The notes under the pieces are model-generated. The model did no database searches. It saw only the letters and a list, made by a program, of their open reading frames with translations, and had not been told where the DNA came from. DNA of 64,000 nt from Pedobacter sp. L105 (GTDB lineage Bacteria; Bacteroidota; Bacteroidia; Sphingobacteriales; Sphingobacteriaceae): assembly GCF_009765875.1 (NCBI RefSeq), contig NZ_LMUP01000002.1:496001-560000 (forward strand). The letters run 5' to 3'. The position numbers and the translations under genes were made by a program. Shown here piece by piece: positions 1 through 10,180 of this stretch; position 1 is the first letter of the stretch, and each line of letters begins with the position of its first letter.

Positions 1-285
1 CTTGATATTTTCATTGATAGTCAATGTCCATGTCCCCTGCCCTGCTTTGGTTAATTCCAGCGTACGTGTGGCTGTTCCGCCTTCACCGGCATCATATAGC
101 CGGAGCTTAACCGCCGTAGCTGTTGGTGCCCATATTTTAAAGCGGGTATTATTATTGGTATACGTAACCCCGAGATCATTGCCGTTATACAATGGCAGCT
201 CCGTATCGCCTGCATATACCTTATATTTTTTAAACGAAACCAGGAAAACCCCTGCTAACAATATTAAAACTATTATCTTTTTCAT
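1..285 (-). CDS. pulA: Type I pullulanase, N-terminal part (truncated by window edge)
   Basis: Only the first 95 codons lie in the window; the frame is open to the edge. The product starts with a hydrophobic stretch of about 15 residues that looks like a signal peptide or lipid-anchor precursor. It then carries YNGNDLGVTYTNNNTRFKIW and APTATAVKLRLY. This is the start of the CBM48/E-set domain that precedes the GH13 catalytic barrel in type I pullulanases, which hydrolyse alpha-1,6 links in pullulan and starch. The gene follows the CE1-like esterase by 13 bp in the same direction, so the two are probably co-transcribed. The catalytic domain is outside the window, so activity cannot be judged. 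Another CBM48-bearing GH13 enzyme is the main alternative. Confidence 0.72.
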   Translation of the reverse strand, partial: MKKIIVLILLAGVFLVSFKKYKVYAGDTELPLYNGNDLGVTYTNNNTRFKIWAPTATAVKLRLYDAGEGGTATRTLELTKAGQGTWTLTINENIK

Positions 286-298
286 TAGTAAATATTTG

Positions 299-1456
<1,158 letters not shown>

Positions 1457-1646
1457 TTATTTACACTGAATAATATTTGGTTGTTTACTCAAATGTAATC
1501 CCCTTTAAACAATTAGCAACCAATAAGGCACCAGAAGCTTATTTATTATAGAAAAATTTAAATAAATCAAGCACATTTATCAGGTATATATAAAATAAAT
1601 AGCTGACTGCCAGTAATCTGAATATCGTAAATAAAAATACCAGGCT

Positions 1647-1668
1647 GTAATTATTTATAAATAATTAC
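1647..1668. terminator. AT-rich perfect palindrome after the DUF6377 gene
   Basis: A 22-bp perfect palindrome (11-bp arms, no spacer) lies 15 bp beyond the stop codon of the minus-strand DUF6377 gene, in the gap before the esterase. Its position suits a weak terminator or processing site, but the stem is nearly all A/T and no long U-tract follows, so termination is only a guess. I see no gene in the rest of 1451-1682. Confidence 0.35.
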
Positions 1669-1682
1669 CAGTAATGGACAGA

Positions 1683-3359
1683 TCAGGAATAGACTTCTTT
1701 AACAGGTCCGTCAGTTATTTTGATCTTCATCAGCCGATCATCAAATTCTTCAGCGTTATATTTTGATTTAGCCTTCAAACGCATCTTGTAAACATAAATC
1801 GTTTTGGCAGAATACTCCAGAATCTTTCCAATAGTTTCGCTATCGTTTACTCCGAGTCTGATCAGCGCAAAAATCCGCAAATCAGTGGAGAGTGACTCAT
1901 GATCTTTTGGCCAGATCTGGTCTTCCTTATGAAACATCGCATTAAAACTGTGAATAAAATTAGGGAACATCTTCAGAAAGACCTTATCAAAAGTTTTAAA
2001 AAGGTTTTCTCTTTCCCTGCGGATTACGATTTCGCTTAATAATGGCTGTATCTGATCAATCTTGTGCTGAATTAATTTAGCTTCAACAGATATCTTGACA
2101 CGTTCAAGCTGGGCAATATATCCAGACATGATATGAAAAAAATAACCGATGTACTCTTCCTTGATCTGCGCGTCTTCATCCAGTTTATAGTTAGCATGTA
2201 CCAGTTGCCGGTTAACCTCCACAAGCTCATTATTCATGGCTTCCAATCTTAAACTGTTTTGCTCAATGATCATTTCCCGGGCCTTACGCTGCTGTAATTG
2301 TTTATACAATTGGATGGAAACACCAACAATTAAGAGGGCCAGCAATACTGTTGAACATAAGTAAACTAAAAAATGACGCTTCTCATTCTCTATGGACTGT
2401 AACTTATTGGCAGTTAATAAAGGTAAAACTGAGCTGATCTGGACTTTTCTCTGTCTGGCACCATAAAATTCAGCATCTTTTAAAGCCTCCTGAATAAACA
2501 GATATGCATCATCCACATTGCCGTTTCCTGAAACAACTTCTGCAAGATTGAAGAGCGCCAGTGTTTCTTTGGTTGAGGACTGCAGGTCCCTGATTGCCGC
2601 CACGATCAGATAATTAACGGCCAGCTCAGGATTATTAGTCCGTTGGTAAAGTTCACTTAACAATGATGATATTACCGCTTCCTGATGAATCGAGTATACA
2701 TTTTGTTTTTTTGGTAAGGCTAGAAACTGTTGAATAGCAGCTTCATTATTTCCGTTCTGATAATTTTGGTAGCCAATAAGAAAGGCCTGATTATAGGTAT
2801 CCGGTTTTGCAATTTGTATGGCAGAATCAAGATATAAACTACCCTGCGCCCTATATTGGGGTGAATAATTAATGTCGTTATCATAATTAGCCATGTCAAA
2901 AAAAGCACGGCTCATGACCGAATAGTATTGCTGTTTGCCGTTCTCGTCAAGTTTTTTTTTATCGATCGTATGGAGTATTGCAAAAGCCTCCTGGAATTTC
3001 CCGGAAGACAGTAGAATAAAAGCTGTATTGGTTTTATTATAATTGGCCATAACCGGATCAGCGGCCTTCAAGCTTAAAGCTGTCATCTTTTGCGCATATA
3101 CGTATGCAGAATCGTACTTATAAGCCCTATAATTCTCATAGATTTTCATATAAGCCCCAAAAAGATCATGAAAGTCATTTTGCCCGATCTTATTAAGCGA
3201 ACTTTTCAGGCTACTGATCTCTTTTTCCTTGATCGTATCATAATGGCTTTTAAGCTTAAGTTCGGACTTCAGCACAGCGATTAAAGAGTCTTGTTTTGTA
3301 TCGGCCCAAACATCAGTGACCATAAAAAAAACAAACAAAACAAGTAAATACAAACGCAT
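1683..3359 (-). CDS. DUF6377-type membrane-anchored transcriptional regulator
   Basis: The architecture is typical of Bacteroidota DUF6377 proteins. It has a signal-like N-terminus (RLYLLVLFVFFMVTDVWA), a helical TPR-like sensor region, a single membrane span (HFLVYLCSTVLLALLIVGVS), a long coiled coil, and a C-terminal LuxR-like helix-turn-helix around DLRIFALIRLGVNDSETIGK. Such proteins are usually encoded beside SusC/SusD loci and are taken to sense a glycan signal in the periplasm and bind DNA in the cytoplasm. The longer frame starts at 3422, but the signal peptide begins at the ATG at 3359, so I chose that start. It is divergent from SusC of PUL 1, the likely target. The ligand is unknown. 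Confidence 0.78.
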   Translation of the reverse strand: MRLYLLVLFVFFMVTDVWADTKQDSLIAVLKSELKLKSHYDTIKEKEISSLKSSLNKIGQNDFHDLFGAYMKIYENYRAYKYDSAYVYAQKMTALSLKAADPVMANYNKTNTAFILLSSGKFQEAFAILHTIDKKKLDENGKQQYYSVMSRAFFDMANYDNDINYSPQYRAQGSLYLDSAIQIAKPDTYNQAFLIGYQNYQNGNNEAAIQQFLALPKKQNVYSIHQEAVISSLLSELYQRTNNPELAVNYLIVAAIRDLQSSTKETLALFNLAEVVSGNGNVDDAYLFIQEALKDAEFYGARQRKVQISSVLPLLTANKLQSIENEKRHFLVYLCSTVLLALLIVGVSIQLYKQLQQRKAREMIIEQNSLRLEAMNNELVEVNRQLVHANYKLDEDAQIKEEYIGYFFHIMSGYIAQLERVKISVEAKLIQHKIDQIQPLLSEIVIRRERENLFKTFDKVFLKMFPNFIHSFNAMFHKEDQIWPKDHESLSTDLRIFALIRLGVNDSETIGKILEYSAKTIYVYKMRLKAKSKYNAEEFDDRLMKIKITDGPVKEVYS

Positions 3360-3841
3360 GGTCGGGGTAATTAATTTGGCTGATCGAAATATAACAAATA
3401 TATGGATAGAAAAGACCTTCACGAAGATTAATCTTTTTGAAACACCTGTTATCGTATTTATCTATAAAAAATCAGTCCCCGGGAACCCATTTTTTGCTTA
3501 AAAAAAATTTAAACGAATTGGTAATTATTAAATTTCATATCACTGACTAACAAATACTTAACTACTATAAAATTTAAATTTTGGTATTTAATTTTAAACA
3601 ATTAGGATTTGCTTGTTGCCCTTACTTGATTTGTACCATCAGACCATCCGAAATCGCTGGGGCATCCCACCAATAGAAAACGAAGCCTGACCTGAAATTT
3701 ATTATAAACCAAGTAAAACCAAATGTAATGTATGATGGCATCCGCTAAAAGCAGACACTCGTCCGCGCAATCCATGCACTGTAAATCCTATCAGCGCATC
3801 AATTCATCCAACTAACCAAATATCAATAAACCATTGAACAA
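3360..3841. other. Divergent intergenic region of PUL 1
   Basis: This 480-bp region separates the DUF6377 regulator from SusC. It must contain both promoters. The part up to about 3610 is very A/T rich; the part from 3610 to 3830 is more balanced and would form a long 5' leader of susC. I found no convincing TAnnTTTG element with a matched upstream TTG and no strong hairpin. No gene is apparent. Confidence 0.5.
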
Positions 3842-6800
3842 ATGAGAAAAAATTACTTAAAAAAGTACTTCTTACTGCTTGCCTGTATATTCTGGGCCGG
3901 TGCTGCATTTTCACAAACCGGAGGCATCAGCGGAAAGGTAACAGAGGACAACGGAGCTGGCTTGTCTGGCGGTACTGTGCGGATTACAGGCACTGAAAGG
4001 GTTGCTTCAACAGAAGCGGGCGGAAATTTCAGAATTAGCGGAATTAAGCCCGGCATTTATACCGTTACGGCTCAATATATCGGTTATACGACGCTGAAAA
4101 AGCAGGTAAACATTATAGCAGGTAAAGTAATAAACCTCGACTTCACACTGCAAAAAGATGACCAGGCCCTTAATGAAGTTGTGGTGATAGGTTATGGGTC
4201 TACCAAAAGAAAAGATGTAACAGGTGCTGTGTCAACGGTCACTTCCAAAGACTTCCAGCAGGGACAGATCACTACACCTGAGCAATTAATTGCCGGAAAA
4301 GTTGCCGGGGTTTCAGTAATATCCAATGGCGGAGCTCCCGGAGCAGGAAGCACTATCCGAATCAGGGGTGGCGCTTCTATTAATGGAAGTAACGATCCAC
4401 TGATTGTCCTCGATGGAATTCCATTAAGTAATAACGGAATCTCTGGTGCCGCAAACCCGCTGAGCCTGATTAATCCGAATGACATTGAGTCTTTCTCGAT
4501 ATTAAAAGACGCCTCCGCAGCAGCGATTTATGGTAACCGCGCTTCAAATGGGGTCATCCTGATTACCACGAAAAAAGGCCAGGCCGGAGCACCCAAAATA
4601 GAATTTTCTACGCAACTATCTATTTCCCAAAATATCAAAACTATTGATGTGCTGTCGCCCGATGAGTTCCGCACTTATGTAAATGCGAATGATGCAAGTC
4701 CGACCGGCATCTACAGAAGTCAGCTGGGTACAGCAAATACCGACTGGCAGAAGGAAATTTATCAGACCGCAGTAAGTACAGACAATAGCATTAGTATATC
4801 AGGTTCCACAAAAAACCTCCCCTATCGCGTATCCGCTGGCTACACCGATCAGTCGGGAATTTTAAAAACATCTTCCCTGGAAAGGTATACCGGCGACATC
4901 AACCTGAGTCCAAGTTTGCTAAAGAATCATTTGAAGATTAACTTTAACTTGAAAGGGTCGCAGGTAAAACAGCGTTTTGCAAATACCGGTGCCATAGGCA
5001 ATGCGGTTAGTTTTAATCCCACTTATCCGGTTTATTCGGGTAATGATAAGTATGGGGGCTTTTTTGAACAGACAGATCCCGCAACTACTACGGGACTGAA
5101 ATCAAGTGCTTCTTTTAATCCCGTGGGCTTACTGGAAGAAAATGACAACCGGAGTAGTGTTTACCGGGCCATTGGAAGTTTAGCGGTGGACTACAAAGTG
5201 CACTTTCTGCCTGATCTGCATGTGAACCTGAATTTGGGTTATGATGGCTCAAAAGGTACCGGCTCACAAACCATTCCCGGAACCGCAGCATCAAATCTGG
5301 ATAGCTATAAAGACAGTCAGGGTATACTTTACAGCGGATATTACAATCCCTATAAACAAACTAATGAGAATAAACTGTTTGAAGGATTCCTGAGTTATAC
5401 AAAGGACATTCCGGGTTTAAAAAGTCATATTGAAGCCCTCGCAGGATATTCCATCCAGGACTTTAAATCAACCACCTTTAACAACCCTTCGTATTTTGCT
5501 GATAATGTATTAAACCCGAATTCCATTCCCAATTTTCCTTTAAGCACCAATGAGTATCTACTGACATCATTTTACGGCAGATTGAATTATGTTTACGACA
5601 ATAAGTATATTCTAACAGGTACGCTGAGAAACGACTATTCTACCAAGTTTGCACCGGCCCAACGCAGCGGACTTTTCCCATCGGGAGCTTTCGCCTGGAG
5701 AATAAATGAAGAGGACTTTCTGAAAGACAGTAAATTGTTATCACTGTTAAAGCTGCGTTTGGAATATGGTGTTACAGGTAATCAGGACGGTATTGGTAGC
5801 TACGATTATTTATCGGCCTACAGCCTGAGTAATTCTACAGCACGATATCAGATTGGCAATGTTTTCCTGAATACCTACCGCCCTGGTGCTTACTATCCCG
5901 GCCGTACCTGGGAAACTACAGCATCCTCAAATATCGCTGTTGATTATGGCTTCTTTGGCAACCGGCTTACAGGTAGTGTAGATTATTATTATAAAAAGAC
6001 CAAAAACCTCCTGGCTTTAATCAGCCAGCCAGCGCTCACCAATTTTGGTAATCAGATTACAGGAAACATTGGTAATATGACCAACCGGGGGCTTGAAATC
6101 AATATTTCCGGACAAATCATTACCCAAACAGATATCAACTGGACGGCTAACTTCAATGTAACTTTTAACAATAACAAAATTACGAATCTTACTGCCATAG
6201 CCAATTCAACTTCTTCAGGACTCCTCACAGGAAGCATATCCGGAGGAACAGGAAACACCGTGCAAATCAATTCTGTAGGTTATCCTGTCAATTCGTTTTA
6301 CACGTACCAGCAAGTATATGGGCCTGACGGAAAACCTGTTGACGGACTTTTTGTTGACCGGAACAAAGATGGTGTAATCAACCAAAACGACCTGTATGTC
6401 AACAAAAGTCCTGCTGCCAAACAATACTTTGGTTTCAGTTCAGACTTCGCCTACAAAAAATGGAGCATTGGATTTGTAACCAGGGCCAGTTTGGGCAACT
6501 ATCTCTATAATAACGTTGAATCGAATACAGGAACGCAAAACCATATTCTCAATGCCGTGCAGATCGCTAATAATGGCTCTTCATCAGTGCTAAAAAGCGG
6601 GTTGACAGGCACCAGCGATAAGGATCTGCTGTCGGATTACTGGATTCAAAACGCCTCTTTCCTGAAAATGGACAATGCACATATTGGTTATAATTTTGGA
6701 AAGGTCTTCAAAAAAACCGGAGATCTCAGGATATCAGGTAACGTTCAGAATGTCTTTACCATCACCAAATACACTGGTATAGACCCCGAGGTTAATTCAG

Positions 6801-6865
6801 GGATAGACAATAACGCGTACCCGCGCCCCAGAACCTACGTGTTAGGCCTCAACCTTAACCTTTAA
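3842..6865 (+). CDS. SusC/RagA-family TonB-dependent outer membrane transporter (PUL 1)
   Basis: The product is 1007 residues and forms a 22-strand outer membrane barrel that imports oligosaccharides with TonB energy and a SusD lid. The order is signal peptide (1-25), carboxypeptidase-D regulatory-like beta-sandwich (about 28-110), a TonB-box-like segment NEVVVIGYG near 123, a plug with the SusC signature DPLIVLDGIPL and ASAAAIYGNRASNGVILITT, and the barrel ending in YVLGLNLNL. There is no N-terminal STN domain, so it is unlikely to signal through an anti-sigma factor. That fits control by the neighbouring DUF6377 protein. SusD follows after 26 bp. The length is normal for the family. Confidence 0.96.
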   Translation: MRKNYLKKYFLLLACIFWAGAAFSQTGGISGKVTEDNGAGLSGGTVRITGTERVASTEAGGNFRISGIKPGIYTVTAQYIGYTTLKKQVNIIAGKVINLDFTLQKDDQALNEVVVIGYGSTKRKDVTGAVSTVTSKDFQQGQITTPEQLIAGKVAGVSVISNGGAPGAGSTIRIRGGASINGSNDPLIVLDGIPLSNNGISGAANPLSLINPNDIESFSILKDASAAAIYGNRASNGVILITTKKGQAGAPKIEFSTQLSISQNIKTIDVLSPDEFRTYVNANDASPTGIYRSQLGTANTDWQKEIYQTAVSTDNSISISGSTKNLPYRVSAGYTDQSGILKTSSLERYTGDINLSPSLLKNHLKINFNLKGSQVKQRFANTGAIGNAVSFNPTYPVYSGNDKYGGFFEQTDPATTTGLKSSASFNPVGLLEENDNRSSVYRAIGSLAVDYKVHFLPDLHVNLNLGYDGSKGTGSQTIPGTAASNLDSYKDSQGILYSGYYNPYKQTNENKLFEGFLSYTKDIPGLKSHIEALAGYSIQDFKSTTFNNPSYFADNVLNPNSIPNFPLSTNEYLLTSFYGRLNYVYDNKYILTGTLRNDYSTKFAPAQRSGLFPSGAFAWRINEEDFLKDSKLLSLLKLRLEYGVTGNQDGIGSYDYLSAYSLSNSTARYQIGNVFLNTYRPGAYYPGRTWETTASSNIAVDYGFFGNRLTGSVDYYYKKTKNLLALISQPALTNFGNQITGNIGNMTNRGLEINISGQIITQTDINWTANFNVTFNNNKITNLTAIANSTSSGLLTGSISGGTGNTVQINSVGYPVNSFYTYQQVYGPDGKPVDGLFVDRNKDGVINQNDLYVNKSPAAKQYFGFSSDFAYKKWSIGFVTRASLGNYLYNNVESNTGTQNHILNAVQIANNGSSSVLKSGLTGTSDKDLLSDYWIQNASFLKMDNAHIGYNFGKVFKKTGDLRISGNVQNVFTITKYTGIDPEVNSGIDNNAYPRPRTYVLGLNLNL

Positions 6866-6891
6866 CAGACATTCATCTAGTAAGATATAAA

Positions 6892-8508
6892 ATGAAAAAG
6901 CTTTTTATAAAAGTAATATGGGCAGTGGCCCTGCTGACTGTCATGATCATGCCGTCATGCAAAAAAGACAAGATATTTTTCCCTAACGACCAGATTACCT
7001 CAGAACAGGTTTATGCCAATGCGCAGGGTTACAAGCAGGCCATAGGCAAGGCTTATGCCGCTTTTGCCCTAACCGGTAATTCCGGGCCAACGGGAAGTGG
7101 CGATATCCAGGGTATTGACGAGGGAGCTTCAGATTTCTTCAGGCTATTTTGGTGTGCCCAGGAATTGACAACAGATGAGGCAGTAGTGTCATTTAAAGAT
7201 ACGGGACTTCCCGATTTCCATAACATGAGCTGGTCTGCCTCAAATCCCTTCCTTCAGGGTTTATATTACCGGTCTACCTATCAAATTACCCTTTGTAATG
7301 AATTTATCCGTCAGTCTACCGACGATCAGTTAAGCAAAAGGGGTATCTCTGGAACGGATGCAGATGATATCCGTCATTATAGAGCGGAAGCCCGGTTTTT
7401 AAGGGCCTATCAGTACTGGGTGTTGATGGACCTTTATGGAAATCCGCCCTTCGCCACAGAAGACGATGCATTGGGTGCCGCCCCGCCTAAACAGATCGAC
7501 CGCAAAGCATTATACACCTATGTAGTTAGCGAATTGCAGGCTATCGTCCCTGCAATGGTGGCACCAAGAATGAATGAGTATGGCAGGGCCGATCAGGCAG
7601 CAGCATGGTCATTGCTTGCACGGATCTATTTAAATGCAGAGATATATACAGGAACAGCTGATTATGCAAATGCCATTACCTATTCACAAAAGGTGATCAA
7701 TGCAGGGTATACCCTGATGGACAATTATACCAACCTGATGCTGGCTGATAATAACCTTAACAATAGCGAGTTCATCCTCACCATTAACTATGACGGCAAC
7801 CAGACCCAAAATTATGGTGGAACAACTTTCCTCGTGCATGCAGAAGTTGGTGGATCAATGCCCGTTTCCAGTTTTGGTATTACTGGCGGCTGGGCCGGCT
7901 TAAGGGTAACCAGCAATATTGTAAATCTTTTTCCGGCCAACCCAACGGTTTCATTTCCTACCAACGGCAATCCTGATACCAGGGCTGAATTCTGGACAAA
8001 GGGCCAAAATCTGGACATCAATACCATCACCGCATTCAGCGATGGTTATGCAGTTACCAAATTCAGAAACGTAACTAAAACTGGTCAGTCAGGATCAAAT
8101 CCTTCTTATGAAGATATCGATATGCCTGTATTCCGCTTACCGGAAATGTACCTGATTTATGCAGAAGCGGTATTACGAGGTGGTGCGGGTGGTGATATGG
8201 GTACAGCTTTGGGCTATATCAATAACATGCGTAACCGGGCATATAGCGGGACTGCCGCAGGGAATATATCCACGGCACAACTCACTTTAGATTTCATACT
8301 TGATGAAAGGGCGAGAGAACTATACTGGGAGGGTTTCCGCAGGTCAGATTTGATCCGTTACAGCCGTTTTACGGATGGTTCATACTTATGGCCATTCAAA
8401 GCAGGGGTTAAAACAGGGACAAACTCTCAGCCTTTCCGGAACATCTTTCCATTGCCAAGCTCAGACCTCAATGTAAATCCTAATCTAAAGCAAAACAACG
8501 GTTATTAA
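6892..8508 (+). CDS. SusD/RagB-family glycan-binding lipoprotein (PUL 1)
   Basis: The product is 538 residues. A lipobox ending at Cys23 (MPSC) anchors it to the outer membrane, where it covers the SusC barrel and captures oligosaccharide. The TPR-rich N-terminal half contains the typical HYRAEARFLRAYQYWVLMDL segment and the variable binding half follows. The C-terminus has the conserved RARELYWEGFRRSDLIRY and the final NIFPLPSSDLNVNPNLKQN motif. It lies 26 bp downstream of its SusC partner and 14 bp upstream of the SusE-like gene, so one transcript is likely. Confidence 0.96.
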   Translation: MKKLFIKVIWAVALLTVMIMPSCKKDKIFFPNDQITSEQVYANAQGYKQAIGKAYAAFALTGNSGPTGSGDIQGIDEGASDFFRLFWCAQELTTDEAVVSFKDTGLPDFHNMSWSASNPFLQGLYYRSTYQITLCNEFIRQSTDDQLSKRGISGTDADDIRHYRAEARFLRAYQYWVLMDLYGNPPFATEDDALGAAPPKQIDRKALYTYVVSELQAIVPAMVAPRMNEYGRADQAAAWSLLARIYLNAEIYTGTADYANAITYSQKVINAGYTLMDNYTNLMLADNNLNNSEFILTINYDGNQTQNYGGTTFLVHAEVGGSMPVSSFGITGGWAGLRVTSNIVNLFPANPTVSFPTNGNPDTRAEFWTKGQNLDINTITAFSDGYAVTKFRNVTKTGQSGSNPSYEDIDMPVFRLPEMYLIYAEAVLRGGAGGDMGTALGYINNMRNRAYSGTAAGNISTAQLTLDFILDERARELYWEGFRRSDLIRYSRFTDGSYLWPFKAGVKTGTNSQPFRNIFPLPSSDLNVNPNLKQNNGY

Positions 8509-8522
8509 TAAAACCCTTTGAT

Positions 8523-8984
8523 ATGAAAAATCCATTTATACTATTGACCATACTGGTGGCACTTGCTTTACAATTTCAGTCCTGCGAGAAAAAAGATGCC
8601 ATTGTTACCACAACAAACGGATCTCCGGGAGTGCTGTCTGCAACTGCAACAACACTGGTACTTCAAAAAACAAGCGCTGCAGATACAGCAAAGGTGATCA
8701 GGTTCAATTTCACAAAGGCAGATTACGGTTTCAGTTCGGTAGTGACCAATGTTATACAAATCGATAAGACAAGTGACAACTGGCTAAGCCCTAGCGCTTC
8801 TACCCTGGGTGCCAACGTACTTAGTCAGGGTTACTCAACGGCCGACCTCAATTCTTTACTGAAAAAGCTCGGCGTTGTAGCCGGTGTTGCAACCCCAATA
8901 CAAGTGAGGATCATGTATTCTGCCTCAACTTACATCAAACCGGTCTACTCAAATACAATAATGGCCACGGTCACTACCTACTAA
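8523..8984 (+). CDS. Short SusE-like lipoprotein (N-terminal domain only)
   Basis: The product is 153 residues with a lipoprotein signal (FQSC, Cys21). The segment from about 38 to the end (LSATATTLVLQ, NFTKADYGFSSVVTNVIQID, ending PVYSNTIMATVTTY) matches the immunoglobulin-like N-terminal domain of SusE. SusE is a surface glycan-binding protein of the starch utilisation system. Full SusE/SusF proteins add two or three starch-binding modules, which are absent here although the frame closes cleanly. This could be a minimal spacer protein or the product of an old truncation. It is 14 bp after SusD and clearly part of the same operon. Confidence 0.72.
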   Translation: MKNPFILLTILVALALQFQSCEKKDAIVTTTNGSPGVLSATATTLVLQKTSAADTAKVIRFNFTKADYGFSSVVTNVIQIDKTSDNWLSPSASTLGANVLSQGYSTADLNSLLKKLGVVAGVATPIQVRIMYSASTYIKPVYSNTIMATVTTY

Positions 8985-9065
8985 ATAAGGATTCATGATG
9001 AAACTACATGAGCTTACCGCTCAACTTCCGAAATGAGTACAAGTTCATGTATTTTCATTACTGAT

Positions 9066-9125
9066 AAAACCGCAGCAGGCAGCTGGAAGACAATTAAAAC
9101 CGCCAGAGGCAGCTGGAAGACAATT
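9066..9125. repeat. Two tandem copies of a 30-bp unit
   Basis: Two adjacent 30-bp units (9066-9095 and 9096-9125) differ at only a few positions and share the core GGCAGCTGGAAGACAATT. They sit in the 5' region of the SGNH esterase, next to a second tandem array. There is no protein-coding explanation. Confidence 0.85.
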
Positions 9126-9130
9126 AAAAA

Positions 9131-9193
9131 ACAATAGAAACTACTGATAAAACAATAGAAACTACTGATAAAACAATAAAAACTACTGATAAA
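9131..9193. repeat. Three tandem copies of a 21-bp unit
   Basis: The units at 9131-9151, 9152-9172 and 9173-9193 share the core AAACTACTGATAAA; the third differs by a single base. A partial copy (ACTGATAAAAC) also precedes the 30-bp array near 9060. The period is two helical turns, and the array ends 16 bp before the SGNH gene. It could be slipped-strand DNA, a regulator-binding array or neutral expansion. Confidence 0.88.
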
Positions 9194-9209
9194 ACATATA
9201 TATATTCCG

Positions 9210-9869
9210 ATGAAAAGAATAACACTCCAGGTATGTATGCTGCTTAGCTTTTGCAGCACTGCCTTTTCTCAGTCCAAACCATTTGAAGCCGATATCAAAA
9301 CTATACAGGCCTATGATAGAATTTATCAGACGCCAGATAATCCTATCTTATTTGCAGGGAGTTCATCTATCCGTAAATGGGATGATCTGCAGGAGGCTTT
9401 CGGTGCTTACAATGTGATAAACAGAGGTATAGGAGGTGCTTATATCAATGACATTACCGTTAACTTAAAGGATTTGGTTTTCGCCTATAAATTTCGTCAA
9501 CTGGTATTATATGTAGGTGAAAATGATCTGGTCCGAAACGACGAAACTCCAGACAGCATCTTAAACCGCACCAAAGTGTTGTATAATGCCATCAGGGCAA
9601 AACTACCTGAGCTGCCTGTTATTTATATCGGGCTGAAACCAAGCCCTTCGAGAGATCAGTACCGAAGTAAATTGATTGCTGCCAATAAACTGTTGAAGGA
9701 GTTTTTCGCAGGGGAAAAGAATGTGAAATTTCTGGACGTATATCCGCTGATGCTAAATAAAGATGGCAGTTATCGTAAAGAAATATTCCAGAACGATATG
9801 CTGCACATGAACAGAACGGGATACGAAATTTGGGAGAAGGCAATAAGGCCTCTGTTAAAAAGTAAGTGA
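9210..9869 (+). CDS. Secreted SGNH/GDSL hydrolase (PUL 1 esterase)
   Basis: The product is 219 residues with a signal peptide (1-20). The SGNH blocks are visible: FAGSSSIRKW for block I with the nucleophile in the 51-53 serine run (probably Ser52), NRGIGG for block II, YVGENDL for block III, and DMLHMN for block V with the Asp and His of the triad. Family members hydrolyse ester groups such as O-acetyl on sugars. It is the last gene of the PUL 1 plus-strand set. It is separated from the SusE-like gene by 225 bp holding the tandem repeats, so it may have its own promoter or be regulated through them. The acyl substrate is unknown. Confidence 0.85.
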   Translation: MKRITLQVCMLLSFCSTAFSQSKPFEADIKTIQAYDRIYQTPDNPILFAGSSSIRKWDDLQEAFGAYNVINRGIGGAYINDITVNLKDLVFAYKFRQLVLYVGENDLVRNDETPDSILNRTKVLYNAIRAKLPELPVIYIGLKPSPSRDQYRSKLIAANKLLKEFFAGEKNVKFLDVYPLMLNKDGSYRKEIFQNDMLHMNRTGYEIWEKAIRPLLKSK

Positions 9870-9893
9870 TGGGAAAGAAAAATTTCCCCATCA
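9867..9893 (+). terminator. Hairpin at the end of PUL 1
   Basis: TGATGGG at the SGNH stop codon pairs with CCCATCA at 9887-9893, with extra A/T pairs inside. No clear U-tract follows, so this is a possible terminator rather than a firm one. Confidence 0.4.
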
Positions 9894-10180
9894 TCAATCT
9901 GTTTATTCTGACAAAATAGAAACCATGCGTAATGTAATTGCCATCCAAAATATCTTTAGGTATCGCATTGCTAACGATATTTAACAAGGTTTCAAAGTAG
10001 ATAAGGCAAATACTGCTGATGCATTAAAATTCGAGGAATCCAATGCTTCCCCCGGATGGGTACAATCAAAGAAGAAACGCACAATTCCTGGCTAAACTCG
10101 ATCGGATGTTTATTTTTGTAATCAACTGATAGATCAAATCGATGATTTATCAGTCGATTTTAACTGAGAGAAAGAGGGAC
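9894..10180. other. Gene-free stretch between PUL 1 and PUL 2
   Basis: No intact gene is visible. A plus-strand frame without a start codon, ending in TGA near 10130, reads PPDGYNQRRNAQFLAKLDRMF and looks protein-like. It may be the tail of a lost gene, but I do not recognise the family. Confidence 0.3.

Noticed and set aside
3842..6865. Anti-sigma/ECF signalling through SusC of PUL 1
   Set aside because: The protein has no N-terminal STN domain and no sigma or anti-sigma gene is present in the locus.
9066..9193. Possible CRISPR array
   Set aside because: The units are directly adjacent with no unique spacers and only two or three copies, and no cas gene is near.
9014..9259. Minus-strand frame with repeated FYCFISS units
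   Set aside because: It only translates the 21-bp and 30-bp tandem repeats and overlaps the real start of the SGNH gene.
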